Shown: positions 35,866 to 48,516, counted from the first letter of the stretch. The stretch is DNA of 64,000 nt from Dastarcus helophoroides (GCA_028583605.1 CM053326.1:11540587-11604586); one strand, 5' to 3'. Notes: generated from the letters alone by a model not told the origin. Numbers and translations are program-made.

Positions 35866-37329
35866 CCGGGTGTTTTTTTTAGTTTGGAGGTTACCTTTAT
35901 ATGGAGTATGACTTATTATAAAGGCAAACTTATTTTGTCGGTGGAGCTAATCAAAGCTAAGCTACCTTTTAAAAATATTTTCAACTTCTTCTTACTTCCG
36001 GTTATACCGGAAGTAGGCAACAACTTTCTTTTAAATGACAACCCCCAAATTTTATACTTTATTTGAATTTTACGTTGAAAAATAAGGTAAGTTTATGTAT
36101 ATTGTGTATTATGTATATTATGTATATTGCTATCTTTGATAGTTTTAAAGATATTTAAATTTTTCGACAAAAAATGACAGAATTTTTTTTATTATTTGCA
36201 GAAAAAACATGAAATTTGGGTCGAAGTCATGAAATATACTATAATAACGTGATCAGGTTTTACAATTATTACACATGGTGATGGAAATTTTATGATCTTT
36301 ATTGTTTAGGTCTTATTCAAAAAAACTCTGTGCGTTTTGTAATCATTTTTGGATTCTTCACGTAAAAAGAAGAAAAAAGTTATATGACTAATTTTTTAAA
36401 ATTCTGTACCGTTACAGAGATATAATTCAAAATAAAAAAGAAAAATATATTTTTTTCTCCAGTAGCAACTTGGTAGTAGAAAACAAAATTAAAAAAAAAA
36501 CCACAAGGCCTAAAAATTTTAGGCTAAATAACATTTAAAAGATAACCGTTCAAGACGAATAAGTTTTTGACTAATTGTTAGAATACTTATTGAAAAATTT
36601 TTAGGGAGCCACGAATGTAAGTTTCGTGAAAATGGTTTGTTAAACAGACTTCTTATTTAAATTTTATAATGAAAATCGAAATGACACGCAAAAGACATGT
36701 TTGATTCTTTTTATTTTGAGATTTATGTAAAATACCTCTGTAACGGCACAAAATTTCAGAAAATAAGAAATATCCTGTTTTTTCTTTTTTTTTATGTACA
36801 GAATCCAAAAATGATTAAAAAACATATAGTTCCCATTTAAAAAAACCGAGTTTTTTTGAATAAAACAAAAACAGCAAAGATTATAAAATTTCCATCACCC
36901 TGTATAATAAATGTAAAGTCTGATTAAGTTATAATAGCCTTTATAATATTCCGTGACTTCAACCCAAATTTCATGCTTTTACTGCAAATAGTAAAAAAGA
37001 TACAAAGAGTCAAAATAACACTCTTTTCTGTCATTTTTTTTTTCGAAAAATTGAAATATCTTTAAAACTATCAAAGTTAGCAATAAATATATATACATAA
37101 ACTCAACTTATTTTTTTACGTAAAATCCAAATAAAATATAAAATTTGGGGGTTGCTATTTAAAATAAGAAAGTTGATGTCTATTTCCGGTATAACCGGTA
37201 GTGGGGGAAGTTGAAAATACTTTTAGAAGATAGTTTAGCTCCGATTAGCCCCATCAACAAAATCAGTTTGCCTTTATAATAAGTAATACTCCAGATAAAG
37301 GTAACCTCCCAACTAAAAAAAACACCCGG
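35866..37329. mobile_element. 1.46-kb fold-back element (element C)
   Basis: CCGGGTGTTTTTTTTAGTT on the left is matched by the reverse complement on the right, and the match continues through almost the entire element. GTCGAAGTCATGAAATATAC, GGTGATGGAAATTTTATGAT and ACGTAAAAAGAAGAAAAAAG on the left have counterparts in the right half. Each arm is roughly 650-700 bp with moderate divergence. TATA flanks both sides. There is no ORF. It sits inside element B. Confidence 0.85.
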
Positions 37330-37619
37330 TATATGCAATATGCCCTAAAATACTTGCAAAATATGCACTATAAAATATTTTATATGCTTTTATTTCCATA
37401 AAAAATTTTAAACAATGGCGGTGTAAGGGATTAAGAGACAGGAGAAATATGAATACATCTACGTACAGTCGATTCAACAAGAGTCGTTCCCCGATTTTTT
37501 AAAAACTCTTAATGATTTGGCTTTTACAGACTTGTTGATGAAAAAGCGCTTTTGGTTGCCACGTCGCGGATACTAAATTGTTTTACTATCGTTGGAACTG
37601 TCAACCAAAAGGTCCACGC

Positions 37620-38476
37620 ATGTGTTACAGTGCGGCTGCTAAATATTTAAAAAAGTCGAAGACATTCGTGAAGAGGTGGGTTGAATCCTATAAGGCCAAC
37701 GAAGATCTTCCCGATAGAGCCAAATCGGAAGTGTCAATAAAATAGGCGGAGAAATTTATCTTACAGCTGTTTAAGCGCAATCCTCCTCTACGGTTACGTG
37801 AAACTTAAGCCAAGCTACCTAAGAGAGGAGTTGACGTCAGCATAAATACCATTTGGCTGAGAAAAGCATACCATATCGAAACATGAGGCAAAATCCTTTG
37901 TTTTCGAAGACCTACAGGAAAAAATGCAAGGTCTGGGCTGTCGAGAATCTCGACTGAGGTTGGTTCAATGTAATTTTTTCTGACAAACCATCATTCTGGC
38001 CATGGGCTTCCATAAGGTATGCTGGTGAGCGATTGCTTCAGTGAACCTTCAAACACCCAGTAAAACTCCATGTTTGGGGATGTTACTCTGAGCATGGTTT
38101 TAGGGGTTTAGAGCTCTTTATGCAGAACTTGAATGCTCAGAAAATCGTCATTATTTACATACATGGTTTTCTAAAGCCTGTTCAGAAGATGGTTTCAAAA
38201 GCGAATGCTGGATTTTAGGGGAGGAGAATGATCCTAAAACATCGGAGTCGCCTCTGTATCTCATGGAAAGTAGAAACTGGCATTGTAACTTTAGACTGGT
38301 TTTCATAGCCTCTTGATGCAAATTTAATGAACATTATTTGGAGCACTTCAATGAGGAATCTTGCAGGAACACGTGTATTCATCCTCAAACAGCTTTCACG
38401 AAAAATCAGAGAGATATGGGGCTTTTTACTCCTAGGATATACTGAAAAGCTGGTAGAAAGTATGCCCAATAGGTGA
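37620..38476 (+). pseudogene. Tc1-like transposase, degenerate
   Basis: The translation starts CYSAAAKYLKKSKTFVKRW, a helix-turn-helix of Tc1 type. After stops and shifts it passes through FSDKPSFWPWASIRYAG (the DE..FW region around the first catalytic acid), KHPVKLHVWGCYS, FMQNLNAQKIV, then DANLMNIIWS (the SPD.NPIENVW region) and ends KLVESMPNR followed by a stop. At least five in-frame stops and frameshifts make it inactive. It is the coding cargo of element B. Confidence 0.85.
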
Positions 38477-41193
38477 TAAGCTATTCTGGAAAGCAATAAG
38501 AATTGGACCATGTAATAGGTAGATGCGCTGTAAGCTTTTTAAAGTTCTTTCAATTAAAAAGAAAATATCAAAATATCTTCAATAGTTTTCCTAAACCGAG
38601 GAAGGTTTCTTGATGAACATACTGTATATAAAGCAAGATATGTAAAACCAACACACCTTTATTTAAAATGAAGGCTTAATTATCTAACTTGATTGCTCTT
38701 GTATTAACTGAACAAAAACAAATTTATCATACCAGATTAAAAAAAAACCTGAAATATGTAAAATAAAAAACTGCATATGCATCTATTAAAAAATGTCTAA
38801 TTATGCACATTCGCAATTTATTGGCATTTTGCATATAATCCCAGCTCTAATTATGATCTACCAGTCCCCAGTTCCAATTGAACTACGGTACTTTTTTTGT
38901 AATAGTTTGGTATCATAAATTATATCAGAATTTGAACTTGGATTGCTGGAATTTGGAATTTTAATTCGAAATGTTCAGAAGAGTCTACATTTAGAGTGGC
39001 TACAGTTTAATTAGGAGTGAGATTAAACTTAAAAAAAGAAACTACATTCATTAATAATCATTTCTAAGACTATCCACTTTTTAGAAATTTGAACTTCCGA
39101 ATAAAAAGTAGAATATGTTAATTCTTAATATAGTTCCGCGTTTAAATCCAAAATTTTCAGTTTTTTAAACTCCTAATTCTAAAAATAAGTTAATATTTAG
39201 AATTACTGCTTAAACATTGAGAAAAAAAGCCTTATGTCTAAAAAAAAAGGTTTGATATCAAAATTTTCAAAAAAAAAAAACTATAAAAACTGCAAGGGAA
39301 GTTTAAATTAGGACTTTTAAAAATAAATGTCCAAATTCTTAAAAGATCGAACTACCAAAGTTCAACACTTTTTAAAAATTTTGAAGTTTGGAGCAAAACT
39401 TAGAGAAGAAATTTTAAGGTTTTTTAAAACCCTTATTGTCTTCTTAAAATCCCCAGAGAAAATATTTAAAAATGGTTTAAATGTCGAAAGAGAAAAGTAA
39501 AAATATTTTGAAAAAGTCTGAATTTTGAGTCAGTGCCAGTGCTAGGATTTTGAAAGAAAAAACCAGTCAGTTAACCAAATTTTTTTTTCAAAATTTCGAC
39601 TTTAAATTTGGCAGTTTTAAACACGAAAAGTTGTAAAAACTTTATATATCAAGTTTTTCTTAAAATATGAAGTTCCAATGTTGCCATTAAAAGTAAAAAA
39701 AATCCCAATTCAAGTCAACATTTGCTAACTTAGATCGAAATTTCAATGTTGAATTGGAAACGTCAAACTTTTCTTCAAAGTTTTCACTGTAAAGTCGAAA
39801 TTTTGAGAAAAAAGTCTACTCAACTTCGAGTTAAACTGGTTGTGAAAAACATCTCGAATTTTAAATCCTGAAGTTTAAAAATGCTCAAGTTTTTGTGTAA
39901 AACTCTAAATTTATAAAAGATTTTAGACAAAATTTATAGAAGAAATTCCTAAAACTGTGATTTTAAACAATTTATATAATTTTAAAAACATTATAAATTC
40001 CTAGCTTTTCTCGAAATTTAGTGTTGAATCTCAAAAGATTGTTTGTATAAATTTTGAGCTTTTCTTAAAATTTAAACTTTTATTCCAAATGCGAAGTTTA
40101 AGATTTGAATTTTTAGACTGAAAAGTTCAACGTTTTTTTTTTTTTAATTTAAAACATAAAAGTAGGGAAGTCCAAGCGGGGATTATGAGATTTTCATCCG
40201 CGCGGCAGAATAACATAAGGGGAGAAACCTTGCACCTTGTTATGAAGCACCACCATATATGAACCATTAATCTATGGGAGTGCGTTTAAGGCAATCGATC
40301 AGATTAGTAAAAAAAAATAGATCCCCAAAAAACCTCGAGTGTGTCAGATCAAGGTAAAGTGAGTTAATTACATGCAGAAAAGTTTATAATCCAATAATCT
40401 GACGATTTGAATGTGACTTGAAAAAATTGGCCAGTCACAAAGTTGCAAAAAAAACGTCATCTTGAAATACTCGAGCGCGTTTAATTTTCTTTTCATTTTA
40501 AAGGAAATAATTTAAGGACCACGAAAATAATATAATCTGTCGATTTTCTTAAGTCGGAGTAGCTAAAATCATCAATAAAATGTGGTGCACATGCTGAGAA
40601 CTATGTATTTTCCATTCTGTGCGTCTCATCCTTTTTCACTATTTCTCTATTTTTCACTCTTTCGCACCGTTTCCACACTACTTTCTGTCACTACGATGAC
40701 ATCCCAGATCACAATATGTTTTGTGATCACAACAACGCGTTCGTGTTCGTATATGTACAGGGTGAGCGAAACTCGATGTCTTAGCTCTTTTATACGAGAA
40801 AAAATAACGATAGTAAAAAACTGAAACAAGGTTCTTAAATGGGATTGAAAATGGCCTATTTTAAGCTAAAATTTTATATTTTTCCATAGTTGAAAACTGA
40901 AGTAATGACGTCACTGACATTTTTTTCCCAGAAACATACCTATCTTTTTACATATTTAAAAAGGGCCAATTTTTCTGAGAAAAAAATTGCTATCTTTGTT
41001 AAAAATTTATAAGCAAATTTGTAGAAAATATGATTATCAAAAGCTCGCAGATTTAAACAAGTAGCCTTTGGAGACAAATAACAAAGTCGCATCTGTCAAC
41101 AATTAAACAGTATTAATTAGTATTAATTATTCATTTAACATTACAAAACAGATAATATGCTACTCTTAGGAAACAAAATTAAATAGACGAAGA

Positions 41194-42171
41194 CTACAAC
41201 AAACTTTCAATGTTACCACCTCCTACCTCCAAACACTTATCCAATCTCCGCCGTACTTCTCTCACTGAAACCTTACGTAAGATGTCTCTGGATAGCTCAT
41301 TGCATGCATTTCTGATTTTTTCTTTTAAGTGTTCAAAGTTAATAGATGAGGTTCTGGAGACTTTATTTTTTAAACTTCCCCACAAAAAGAAGTCTAGTGG
41401 GGTCAAATCCGGTGATTTAGGCGCCCACTGTATCGGTCCATTTATACCCATCTAATTTTTTCCATAAGTTTCATTTAAATATTGTTGGACAATTCTTGCT
41501 TTATGCGGTGGCGCTCCGTCATTCTGGAAACATATGTTTGCTTGTAGCTGCAATGGCAAAAATATGGACAATCAAATGCCCGCTAATAATTCCACCACAA
41601 ACATTAATTTCGAAGTGCCCCTGGTTTTTAATGGGATTTATAAAATGTCGAATTTCAGTTCATTTTTTTATTAGGCTTACCGTTACTAACAAAACGGCTT
41701 TCGTCCATGCACAAAAGATGCTGTAAAAACCGATTGTCATTGATCTCTAAGTTTACGATCACTTGGCCAACATAATTAATTCTTCTTTCTTGATGTTCAT
41801 CTAATAAGTATTCTAGGTAGTGAATTTTAAAATCGTAATAGCCATTGTCTCTTAGAATTTTTCGTACCGAACTATATTTTAAATGTAACTCACGACAGGC
41901 TTGCCGAATCGAATTCGTCGGATGGTCTTCAAAATATTGCCAAACAGTTGCAACAGTATTGTCAGAATGGACTCTTTTAGGAATTTTTCTTCCTTTTCGA
42001 AAAGAAAATGCCTCATTATTTGCACGTAAATTGCGTTCCAATCTTGCAAATATTTTGAAGCTTGGAACAATACGTTCAGGGTATCGCTGAGCGTATAACT
42101 GTACTGCTCCTCTAGGATACTTTTGAGATTCCCCATTAATGCATGTCGATTTTTTCGTTGTGCGTAAACAT
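41194..42171 (-). pseudogene. Tc1/mariner-type (DDE_3) transposase, broken
   Basis: From the ATG at 42171 the product starts MFTHNEKIDMH and then needs a frameshift to reach GAVQLYAQRYPERIVPSFK, the N-terminal helix-turn-helix common to this insect transposase family. Next come ERNLRANN and the block GYYDFKIHYLEYLL. The first catalytic region reads LLCMDESRFVSNG. The second catalytic region FQNDGAPPHKARIV lies in another frame, followed by a stop at about 41455. The last region reads WAPKSPDLTPLDFFLWGSLK and ends at a stop at 41194. All three acidic positions can still be recognised, but several frame breaks rule out activity. Confidence 0.9.
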
Positions 42172-43020
42172 TTTTCAAAGTTAAATTACAACAAAACAAC
42201 ATTGGTCAACCATTAGTTGAATTATTGACAAATGCAAATTTGATATTTGTTTCCAAAGGCTACTTGTTTAAATCGTGACTATTGTGAATTGTTGAATTAT
42301 TTTTTACAAATTTGCTTTTAATTTTTTAACGAAAGAGGATATCAGTTTTTTTTCTTTACAAAATTTGTTTAGAAAAGTTGGTTCTTTTTTAATAAGCTAA
42401 AATATAGGTATGTTTATAAGAAAAAGAAACCATTGACATCATTACTTCAGTTTCCAAATATGAAAAAATATGTAAATTTTGCTTAAAATGGCTCTTACTT
42501 AATCCCATTTTAGAACTTCTATTCAGACTTTTTCTATTATTTTTCCTTTTCATATAATAGAGCTGTGAGCGAGTTTCGCTCACCCTGAACATTTTTCAAA
42601 GTCAAATGCCAACAAAAAATGTTTGTCAACTATTAGTTTAATTATTAACAGATGCGACTATACCTTGATTTTTGATTTATTGCATTTTCAAAGGCTATTT
42701 GTTTAAATTGTATTAATTACGAATTTTTGGCAATATTCTTTTTTTACAATAAAATTGCTTATAACTTTTTAACCAAAAAAGATATAAAATTTTTTTCTCA
42801 ACAAAATTTGTTTCAAAAAATTAGCTCCTTTTAAATACGTAGAAAGACTTGTATGTTTCTGGAAAAAAGTTCAATGACGTCATTACTTTGGTTTCCAAAT
42901 CTGGAAAAATATGAAAATTTGACTTAAAATGGACCTTATTTAATCCAATTTTAGAACCTTTCTTTAGATTTCTCATATCGTTTTCTCTTTTGTTATAATA
43001 GAGCCGAGACATCGAGTTTC
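42171..43020. repeat. ~425-bp tandem duplication of the mariner end
   Basis: Units 42171-42590 and 42592-43020 each begin TTTTTCAAAGT-AAAT and end GCTCACCCTGAACA or GCTCACCCTGTACA, that is, with a terminal-repeat copy. The inner terminal repeat at 42565-42590 is thus an extra one. Divergence between the units is considerable, so the duplication is old. Confidence 0.75.
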
Positions 43021-44549
43021 GCTCACCCTGTACAATGCTTTGGCTTATTTATTGTGTTTTAAAAAAGTTTAATGAATCAAATACAGTGAGTTTTATATGA
43101 ACTACGACAATGAGAGAAAATAGTGAGAACTTTGAAAATAGTGTGTGTATTTTGTGGACAAAAACCATTTGAAAAAAATATAAAATTTACGCCGGAAATA
43201 TTAAAAAAATGCATGACACTTTTGGAGTATCGTCAAACTAAACAGATACAGATACAGTTACAAATACGCAAGATGTAGATGGAAGTGCACAAATCGATTC
43301 GAACTTCCAATATGAAGACGATTCCACTGATGAACATTGAAAAAGTGATCCTTAACATTTTTTTTCATTAATGTCTGTTCATTGAAATTTTTTCATTTGA
43401 TAACAAAAAAAGAATAAAAACTTTTTTCAAAATGTCAGATCGAGATAATCTCCCCACATTATTGTCAGATTATAGGCCAGCACGACAAGGAAATGAAGCT
43501 GAACCGTTTGTATACAAATCTAACGCGCTCGGGTATTTCAAGGCCAAGATTTTTTTTAACACTTTCAAAAATCAGCCATGAGTTCTAGTCGCGTTCAAAT
43601 CGTCAGTCTTTTGAACATGACATATTTTAGGGTTCACTTAACTGAAGATCTCATAAGCTCGAATACATTTTTTTTCTTTTTCCACCCCTTCGTACGACCA
43701 CCCCCCACTAGCAAGCTGGCAGATTAATATCCCTTCGTTACTAGAAACATGTAAGGCGTATACGCTATTAATGTCTGACACCCTTTAGTATGTCTTTGTG
43801 ACTATTGTTTTTACATTTTTTAAAAATTTATAGACGCCCCCCAGTGACAGGCACACATCATATATTTTTTTTTTCTTTTTAGCGTCAAATCTTCTCAATG
43901 CAATACGCTCTAGTAAATCCCCATGTAGCTTTTTGGCCTTCCCTACTATAAGTTCGAAATTTCGAATAAAAAAGAAAAAAAAATTGAATATAAGTTTAAA
44001 TTATTTCAAATAAATTCTGAAAAATTCAAGGTTAACCTTAAAATATTGGTTTTTTTCGCAAATTTTCGACTTTTAATCTCAAAATTTTGACTTTTTCTAA
44101 AAAGTGTAAGCTTCAAACGAAATCCCAAATTTAAAAGTCAAAATTTCGGGGAATAATTGAATATTTGGGTTTACATTAAAAATCACGATTTAGGTGAAAA
44201 TTTGAAAATAAACTCGAAATGTTAATAATTTCTTAATCTGGAACTACATATGCTTCTTCTAAATATCCTTTAACATTTCATTCAAAATTTCGAGTGAACA
44301 CTTTCTAATTTTGACATGGTTTCTCAAAATTTTGGCCATCATTGAAAACTTTCGTCTTTTTTCGTAACATTCTGAACCTAAACCTAAAATTTTGATCGAA
44401 AGTTTTACTTTAATCTTGAAATTTTGACTTTTTTCCCAAAATATTTGATTCTATTCTCGAAAACTGATGTTCTTTTAATTGAAGTTATGAAATTGTAGAT
44501 TCTTTCGAAGAATCTTTTAACTGAAAATTCTGGCTTTAAAACTTTGTTT

Positions 44550-45031
44550 TATGCAAGGAGAATGCAACCTAGACTGCAAATTCCTGCAGCCCTCCAGGCG
44601 TGTATAGTGAATCATAGGTAACTGAACTACCAATAGTTAAAACACTGCCACCTAGCGAAGCGGTTGCTCTCTAGGAAAGTTTCCAGAAGACAAGAATTCT
44701 AATGCACAGATCAATAGTTTTGAACATCAATTAGATTCGAAGTTTGGAAACCAAAGACCGGTTTCGATCTTATTAGATCTCGTCGGTTTGGTATATCCAA
44801 CTCGAATGCTAACAAATGTTCCGACAAGTAAGTACTAAAGAATAAATCAATCAATGTTTAAACCTATTAGTCTGTACTTTAGAATCCTTGTCTTCTGGAA
44901 ACTTTCCTAGAGAGCAATCGCTTCGCTAGGTGGCAGTGTGTCAACTGGTTGGTAGTTCAGTTTCCTATGATTCTCTATACACGCCTGGGGGGCTGCATGA
45001 ATTTGCAGTCTAGATTGCATTCTACTTGCAT
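44550..45031. repeat. 155-bp inverted repeats with a 172-bp spacer
   Basis: The left arm 44550-44704 starts TATGCAAGGAGAATGCAACC. The right arm 44877-45031 is its reverse complement with about 90% identity, sharing CACTGCCACCTAGCGAAGCG and AGGAAAGTTTCCAGAAGAC. The spacer is related to 33383-33520. Element A copy 2 ends where the left arm begins, and a LINE begins near the right arm. Confidence 0.85.
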
Positions 45032-45099
45032 ACGACATTGTTGGCGATGGCCATAGTTTTCTGTGTGGACCAATAGGTGGCGGTAGTGTAAGAGTCACA

Positions 45100-46740
45100 T
45101 GCTTGACGTTCGTTGATTCTCTGACAAAGTTAAAATTTGAGGGGTTTAAGCCGGAACTATGGAAATTATAGTGAGAGCAACTAAAGATGATCAACTTCGT
45201 CTCTTATGTAAAAATAGTAGAAAAATTATCAACAAGGTATTTCTGCGTCGAAAAGGGAAGCAAACTGTAAATACGTCATTAATGCCGAAGGCAAAGTTCT
45301 ATTTGGGCTGTTATAAAGATGGAAACGAGAAGCAAATCGTATGTTAGAAAACCAGACGTCACTCCAGAAGATTTTAATACTTCTGTCTCAGAAATTGGCA
45401 GTCCAACACAATATAAAATTCCCCCAACTACGTTTACAGCAGATCATTACTTGTTTCATTCAAGACGTTCCGCTATTAATTCCATTTATTTCAAAGAAGT
45501 AGATGTTCAAGAAGTACGTACAATAGTTAGATCACTAAAGCCAAAAAAAAATCAAAAGATATTTATGGACATTCCACCATTATGCTACAGCATATACTAG
45601 AGTCGATCGAAATCCCTTTAACATCGCTACTAAATAAGTGTTTAGACCAAAGTATTTTCCCATCAAATTTCAAATTAGCATAAGTAGTGCCACTACATAA
45701 GAAAGGAGATAAAAATCAACCACCAAATTATCGACCCATATCCATCTTGCCAACCTTTTCTAAGATTTTAGAAGTAGCTTTAAAGCAGAGACTTACTGGT
45801 TATTTTGAAAAATTCAGTATACTTAAGAGTAATCAACATGGTTTTCGAAACTCCAAATCTACTACTACTGCTTTGATTGATATAACTAAATATCTTTTAA
45901 ATACCTTGAATGAAGGTTCAATTTGTCACATGGATTCCTATATCAGCAAACCATTTGACTTTCTTGATATTGAGATTCTCCTAAATAAACTACATTTCTA
46001 TAGAATAATAGGAATACCCTGGAGATTAATGAAGTGATATTTTGAAGGTAGGTTTCAAAGGGTTACTTTAAATGGCAGTACTTCGGAAATAAAGCAATTA
46101 ATTTGTGGGATGCCTCAAGGTTCAGTGCTAGGCCCCCAAATGTTCCTATTAAACATTAACAACTTGCCCAAAAATATAAAATGTTCAAGAGTGTGTTTGT
46201 TTGCCGATGACACAAGCATTTTGAATAAGGGCAACAATAATAATTCAGCGTCCTTAAATTCTAATTTCAAGCGTATCTGAAGCAAAAAAATTATTTGCAG
46301 CAAATAAAATGCTCTTAAATATTGATAAAACACAACCTATATTCTTCACAGCTAATACCTTTGTCCGTAAAGGCGAAACTAAAATTCCTGGGAATATACT
46401 TTCAGCAAAACTTAAAATGGAATGAGCAAATAATTAGTCTCACTAGTCGTTTATCCAGTGGGGTATATTCAGTGGGACATGTAATGCAAATTGGAACATT
46501 TGAATCTGCAATGATGGCATACAATGGGAATGTTCACAGTCGAATTACATATGGGATAATCATCTGGGGAAATAGCCCACTCATACATGAAGTCCTGAAA
46601 CTCCAGAAAAAAAGTGTACGTCTACTATCCAAAGTTGCCTATGCAGAAAGTTGTATAGAAATTGGTGATTCCCTATCAGCCTTTGCATTCAACATCCCAA
46701 GGAGTAAACTTCGATTAGCTTGAAATTATATAACACAGTC
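45100..46740 (+). pseudogene. non-LTR retrotransposon reverse transcriptase, 5'-truncated and broken
   Basis: The translation contains an N-terminal segment EVRTIVRSLKPKK, then VPLHKKGDKNQPPNYRPISI and LPTFSKILE (reverse-transcriptase motifs 1 and 2). NQHGFRNSKSTTTAL and GMPQGSVLGP (motif 4) follow. The catalytic box CLFADDTSI lies near 46190-46215, then LKFLGIYFQQNLKWNEQI and VRLLSKVAY. Four or more frames and several stops are needed. The order of motifs is that of Jockey/I-group LINEs, but the sequence differs from the family at 4410, so at least two LINE families are present. The endonuclease domain is missing. Confidence 0.9.
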
Positions 46741-46949
46741 TCAGATGAATATAACTTACTGCCAATTATTTCGTTAAAAAAAAGACTTAAGTCGATCTTA
46801 TTATAAAGGACTCTATATAATATTAATGAATGTGAGGAAAATTGTAGGTAATTGAACATTATTGTGTATACATAAAGTTGTTCTGACAATCCATGTAAAA
46901 ATTGACGGAAAAAATATTATAATAATTATTATTATTGTAAAAAACTTGG

Positions 46950-47700
46950 AATTCTATGAAAAAGTTCGTGTTTCGGAAAAGTACGTGAATAGCTCTAATA
47001 AGGTTGAAATTTAAAAAAAAAGTAGAAATATTAAAGAATTTTTGAATTTACATTAAACATTAAATTCCGCAAAGAAAATAAAAATTTGTAGAAAATCAAT
47101 TTTGATTTTCTACTCAAAGAAATAAAAAAGTAAAAAAAGACAATTTAGACTCGGAATTTTGAAGAAAAGTTTAAAATTTCGAAGTTAACAGAAACGATTT
47201 TCAAAATAAAAGTAGAAAGCTTTAGAACAAGTCGACATTAAAATCAAAACATAAAAAAAAGTAAAAATCGTAAGTTTAATCATGAAAATTTTAGAAAAAA
47301 ATTGATTATTTGTTATATGTTATTTAACGACATTATTCATTTAGGAATACATTTTTACTTCCTTTTGACGTTAAAATTGCAAATTCGGAAAAAAATAATC
47401 CCAAGTTCAAAGTCAGAATTAAAAAAAAATCAAAATATCAAGAAAGAATTTCTTAAAGTTTTAAAAAAGAAATTTATAACTTACAATTAAGGTTTGATAA
47501 AAATCACAATCTCTAAAAAGAAGTCCATATTTCGGTTGTAAAGTCACAATTTCTGAAAAGAAAAAGGTGAAAATCTTTGGAAAAGTTAAATTTAGAGTCA
47601 ATAAATTAAAAATTCAAAACTTATACTTTTTAAGAAGTACACATCGTTGATTATTTACATAATTCTAAAAAAAGTGGTTTCTAAAGAAAGGTGAAAAATC
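46950..47700. repeat. degenerate minisatellite-like patch (purine orientation)
   Basis: Phrases such as AAAAAAAAGTAGAAATATT and GAAGAAAAGTTTAAAATTTCG are of the common type. No termini were recognised. It directly follows the LINE at 45100-46740. Confidence 0.5.
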
Positions 47701-47979
47701 CTAAAAAATGTTACTTCAGCAATTTAGCTCTTCAGGAAATGTAAGAATATTATTCCTGAAGTAAAGCCCATTTGGTGTACGTTAAATATGAAACTTTTAG
47801 TAAGTAGATTGTGACACATTTTTAAAATAAATAGTCGATTACATGTAATGAAGTTGGCCACCCCTGGTATATAGTTAATGAGTTATGGATATCAACAATT
47901 AGGACGTTAAAAAAGTATGTTAGATTGGGGAGGTGATATATTATAAGAAGGTAATGAAAAAAGCGGTAAATTGACATCT

Positions 47980-48516
47980 ATTTTCATTTCTGCATTCTAC
48001 TCGCAGTGTCAGTGTTGGACTCAACGTATACAAGCTGTAGCTTAGGGTCCTCGCTATCTTACCCCCTGCCCCATCCAAAAAAATATTTGGCACTGACAAT
48101 AGAATATCTGCAATTAATAAACATAATATCTGGCGTTAGAGAGTGCTGCCCAGAAAACTTTCTGGGGAAAAATAGGGTTGAGGACCTTTATTTTTAGTCG
48201 TCGACAAAATTGTTGGCTTAAAAGAGGGCCCGAGCGTAATAATTGTTTGGCAGAATTTTTTTTTTTCTGTTACCAAGCCTCTCGAAAGTTAAAGCTTTTT
48301 TTCTAGGTTGCCAAAAATGAAAAATTTTAGTCAGCGCAATGCGATGACCTTTTTTCTTTACTCACTTATAAGTTCCAGGCAAAATAATAAAAATAAATTT
48401 AACATTTACCTGGAAAAACTAACCCCATAATAGCTTAGGGTCTTGGGGTCTGCTCCAAATGCATAATAGGATTACCCTTTGCGAGTGAATTGTACTTAAA
48501 AAAAATCGTGTTGTAC
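47980..48516 (+). mobile_element. LINE 3' ends adjoining the homeobox exon
   Basis: TTCTGCATTCTACTCGCAGTG near 47988 matches TTTCTGCATCCTACTCGCGG of the LINE at 4410. GCATAATAGGATTACCCTTTGCGAG then ending CTTAAAAAAAATC at about 48510 matches that LINE's terminal sequence and tail. The DNA between them is not LINE sequence that I recognise. The tail ends about 30 bp from the stop codon of the minus-strand homeobox exon. Confidence 0.65.

Larger units (their letters stand above)
35827..38848 (+). mobile_element. Tc1-like transposon (element B)
   Basis: AGAGCTGGGATTATATGCA at the left and its reverse complement TGCATATAATCCCAGCTCT at the right bound the element. TA follows the right terminus, while the left flank reads AA, probably a mutated target. 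It carries a broken Tc1 transposase on the + strand (37620-38476) and a fold-back element inserted near its left end. Confidence 0.75.
40758..43030 (-). mobile_element. mariner-like element with long inverted repeats and a duplicated end (element E)
   Basis: CAGGGTGAGCGAAACTCG at the left and its reverse complement at the right are flanked by TA on both sides. Sub-terminal sequence is also inverted over about 400 bp on the two sides (for example GAAGTAATGACGTCA on the left, TGACGTCATTACTTTGG on the right). The right end is present twice in tandem. The element carries a transposase pseudogene on the minus strand. It lies inside element D. Confidence 0.85.
40162..43946. mobile_element. DNA transposon with GTAGGGAAG termini (element D)
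   Basis: GTAGGGAAGTCCAAGCGGGG at the left faces CTTTTTGGCCTTCCCTAC at the right. On both sides family A sequence continues (TTTAAAAC-TA then TTCGAAATTTCGAATAAA, as at 17010-17040), which confirms an insertion. Outside the mariner element that splits it, a plus-strand frame near 43140-43260 reads CVFCGQKPFEKNIKF then TPEILKKCMTLLEYRQTKQ, with a CxxC pair that may be a zinc-binding N terminus. The superfamily was not identified. Confidence 0.6.
35543..44549. mobile_element. family A element, copy 2, split by nested transposons
   Basis: It starts CTAGAGGCCGGATTTTAGG, matching the terminus at 14684, and shares GTGATCC-TCCTTTTCACCTTTTT with that copy. Element B (35827-38848) interrupts it. It resumes with AATTTGGAATTTTAATTCG and ATTCATTAATAATCATTTCT as in copy 1. 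Element D (40162-43946) interrupts it again, and the last part runs to about 44549, where an inverted repeat begins. The right terminus is missing. Without the inserts about 2.2 kb of family A remains, including its minisatellite-like interior. Confidence 0.7.

Noticed and set aside
41210..41455. Plus-strand open frames opposite the mariner transposase (also 41496-41726 and 41845-42090)
   Set aside because: They are antisense shadows of the recognised minus-strand transposase.
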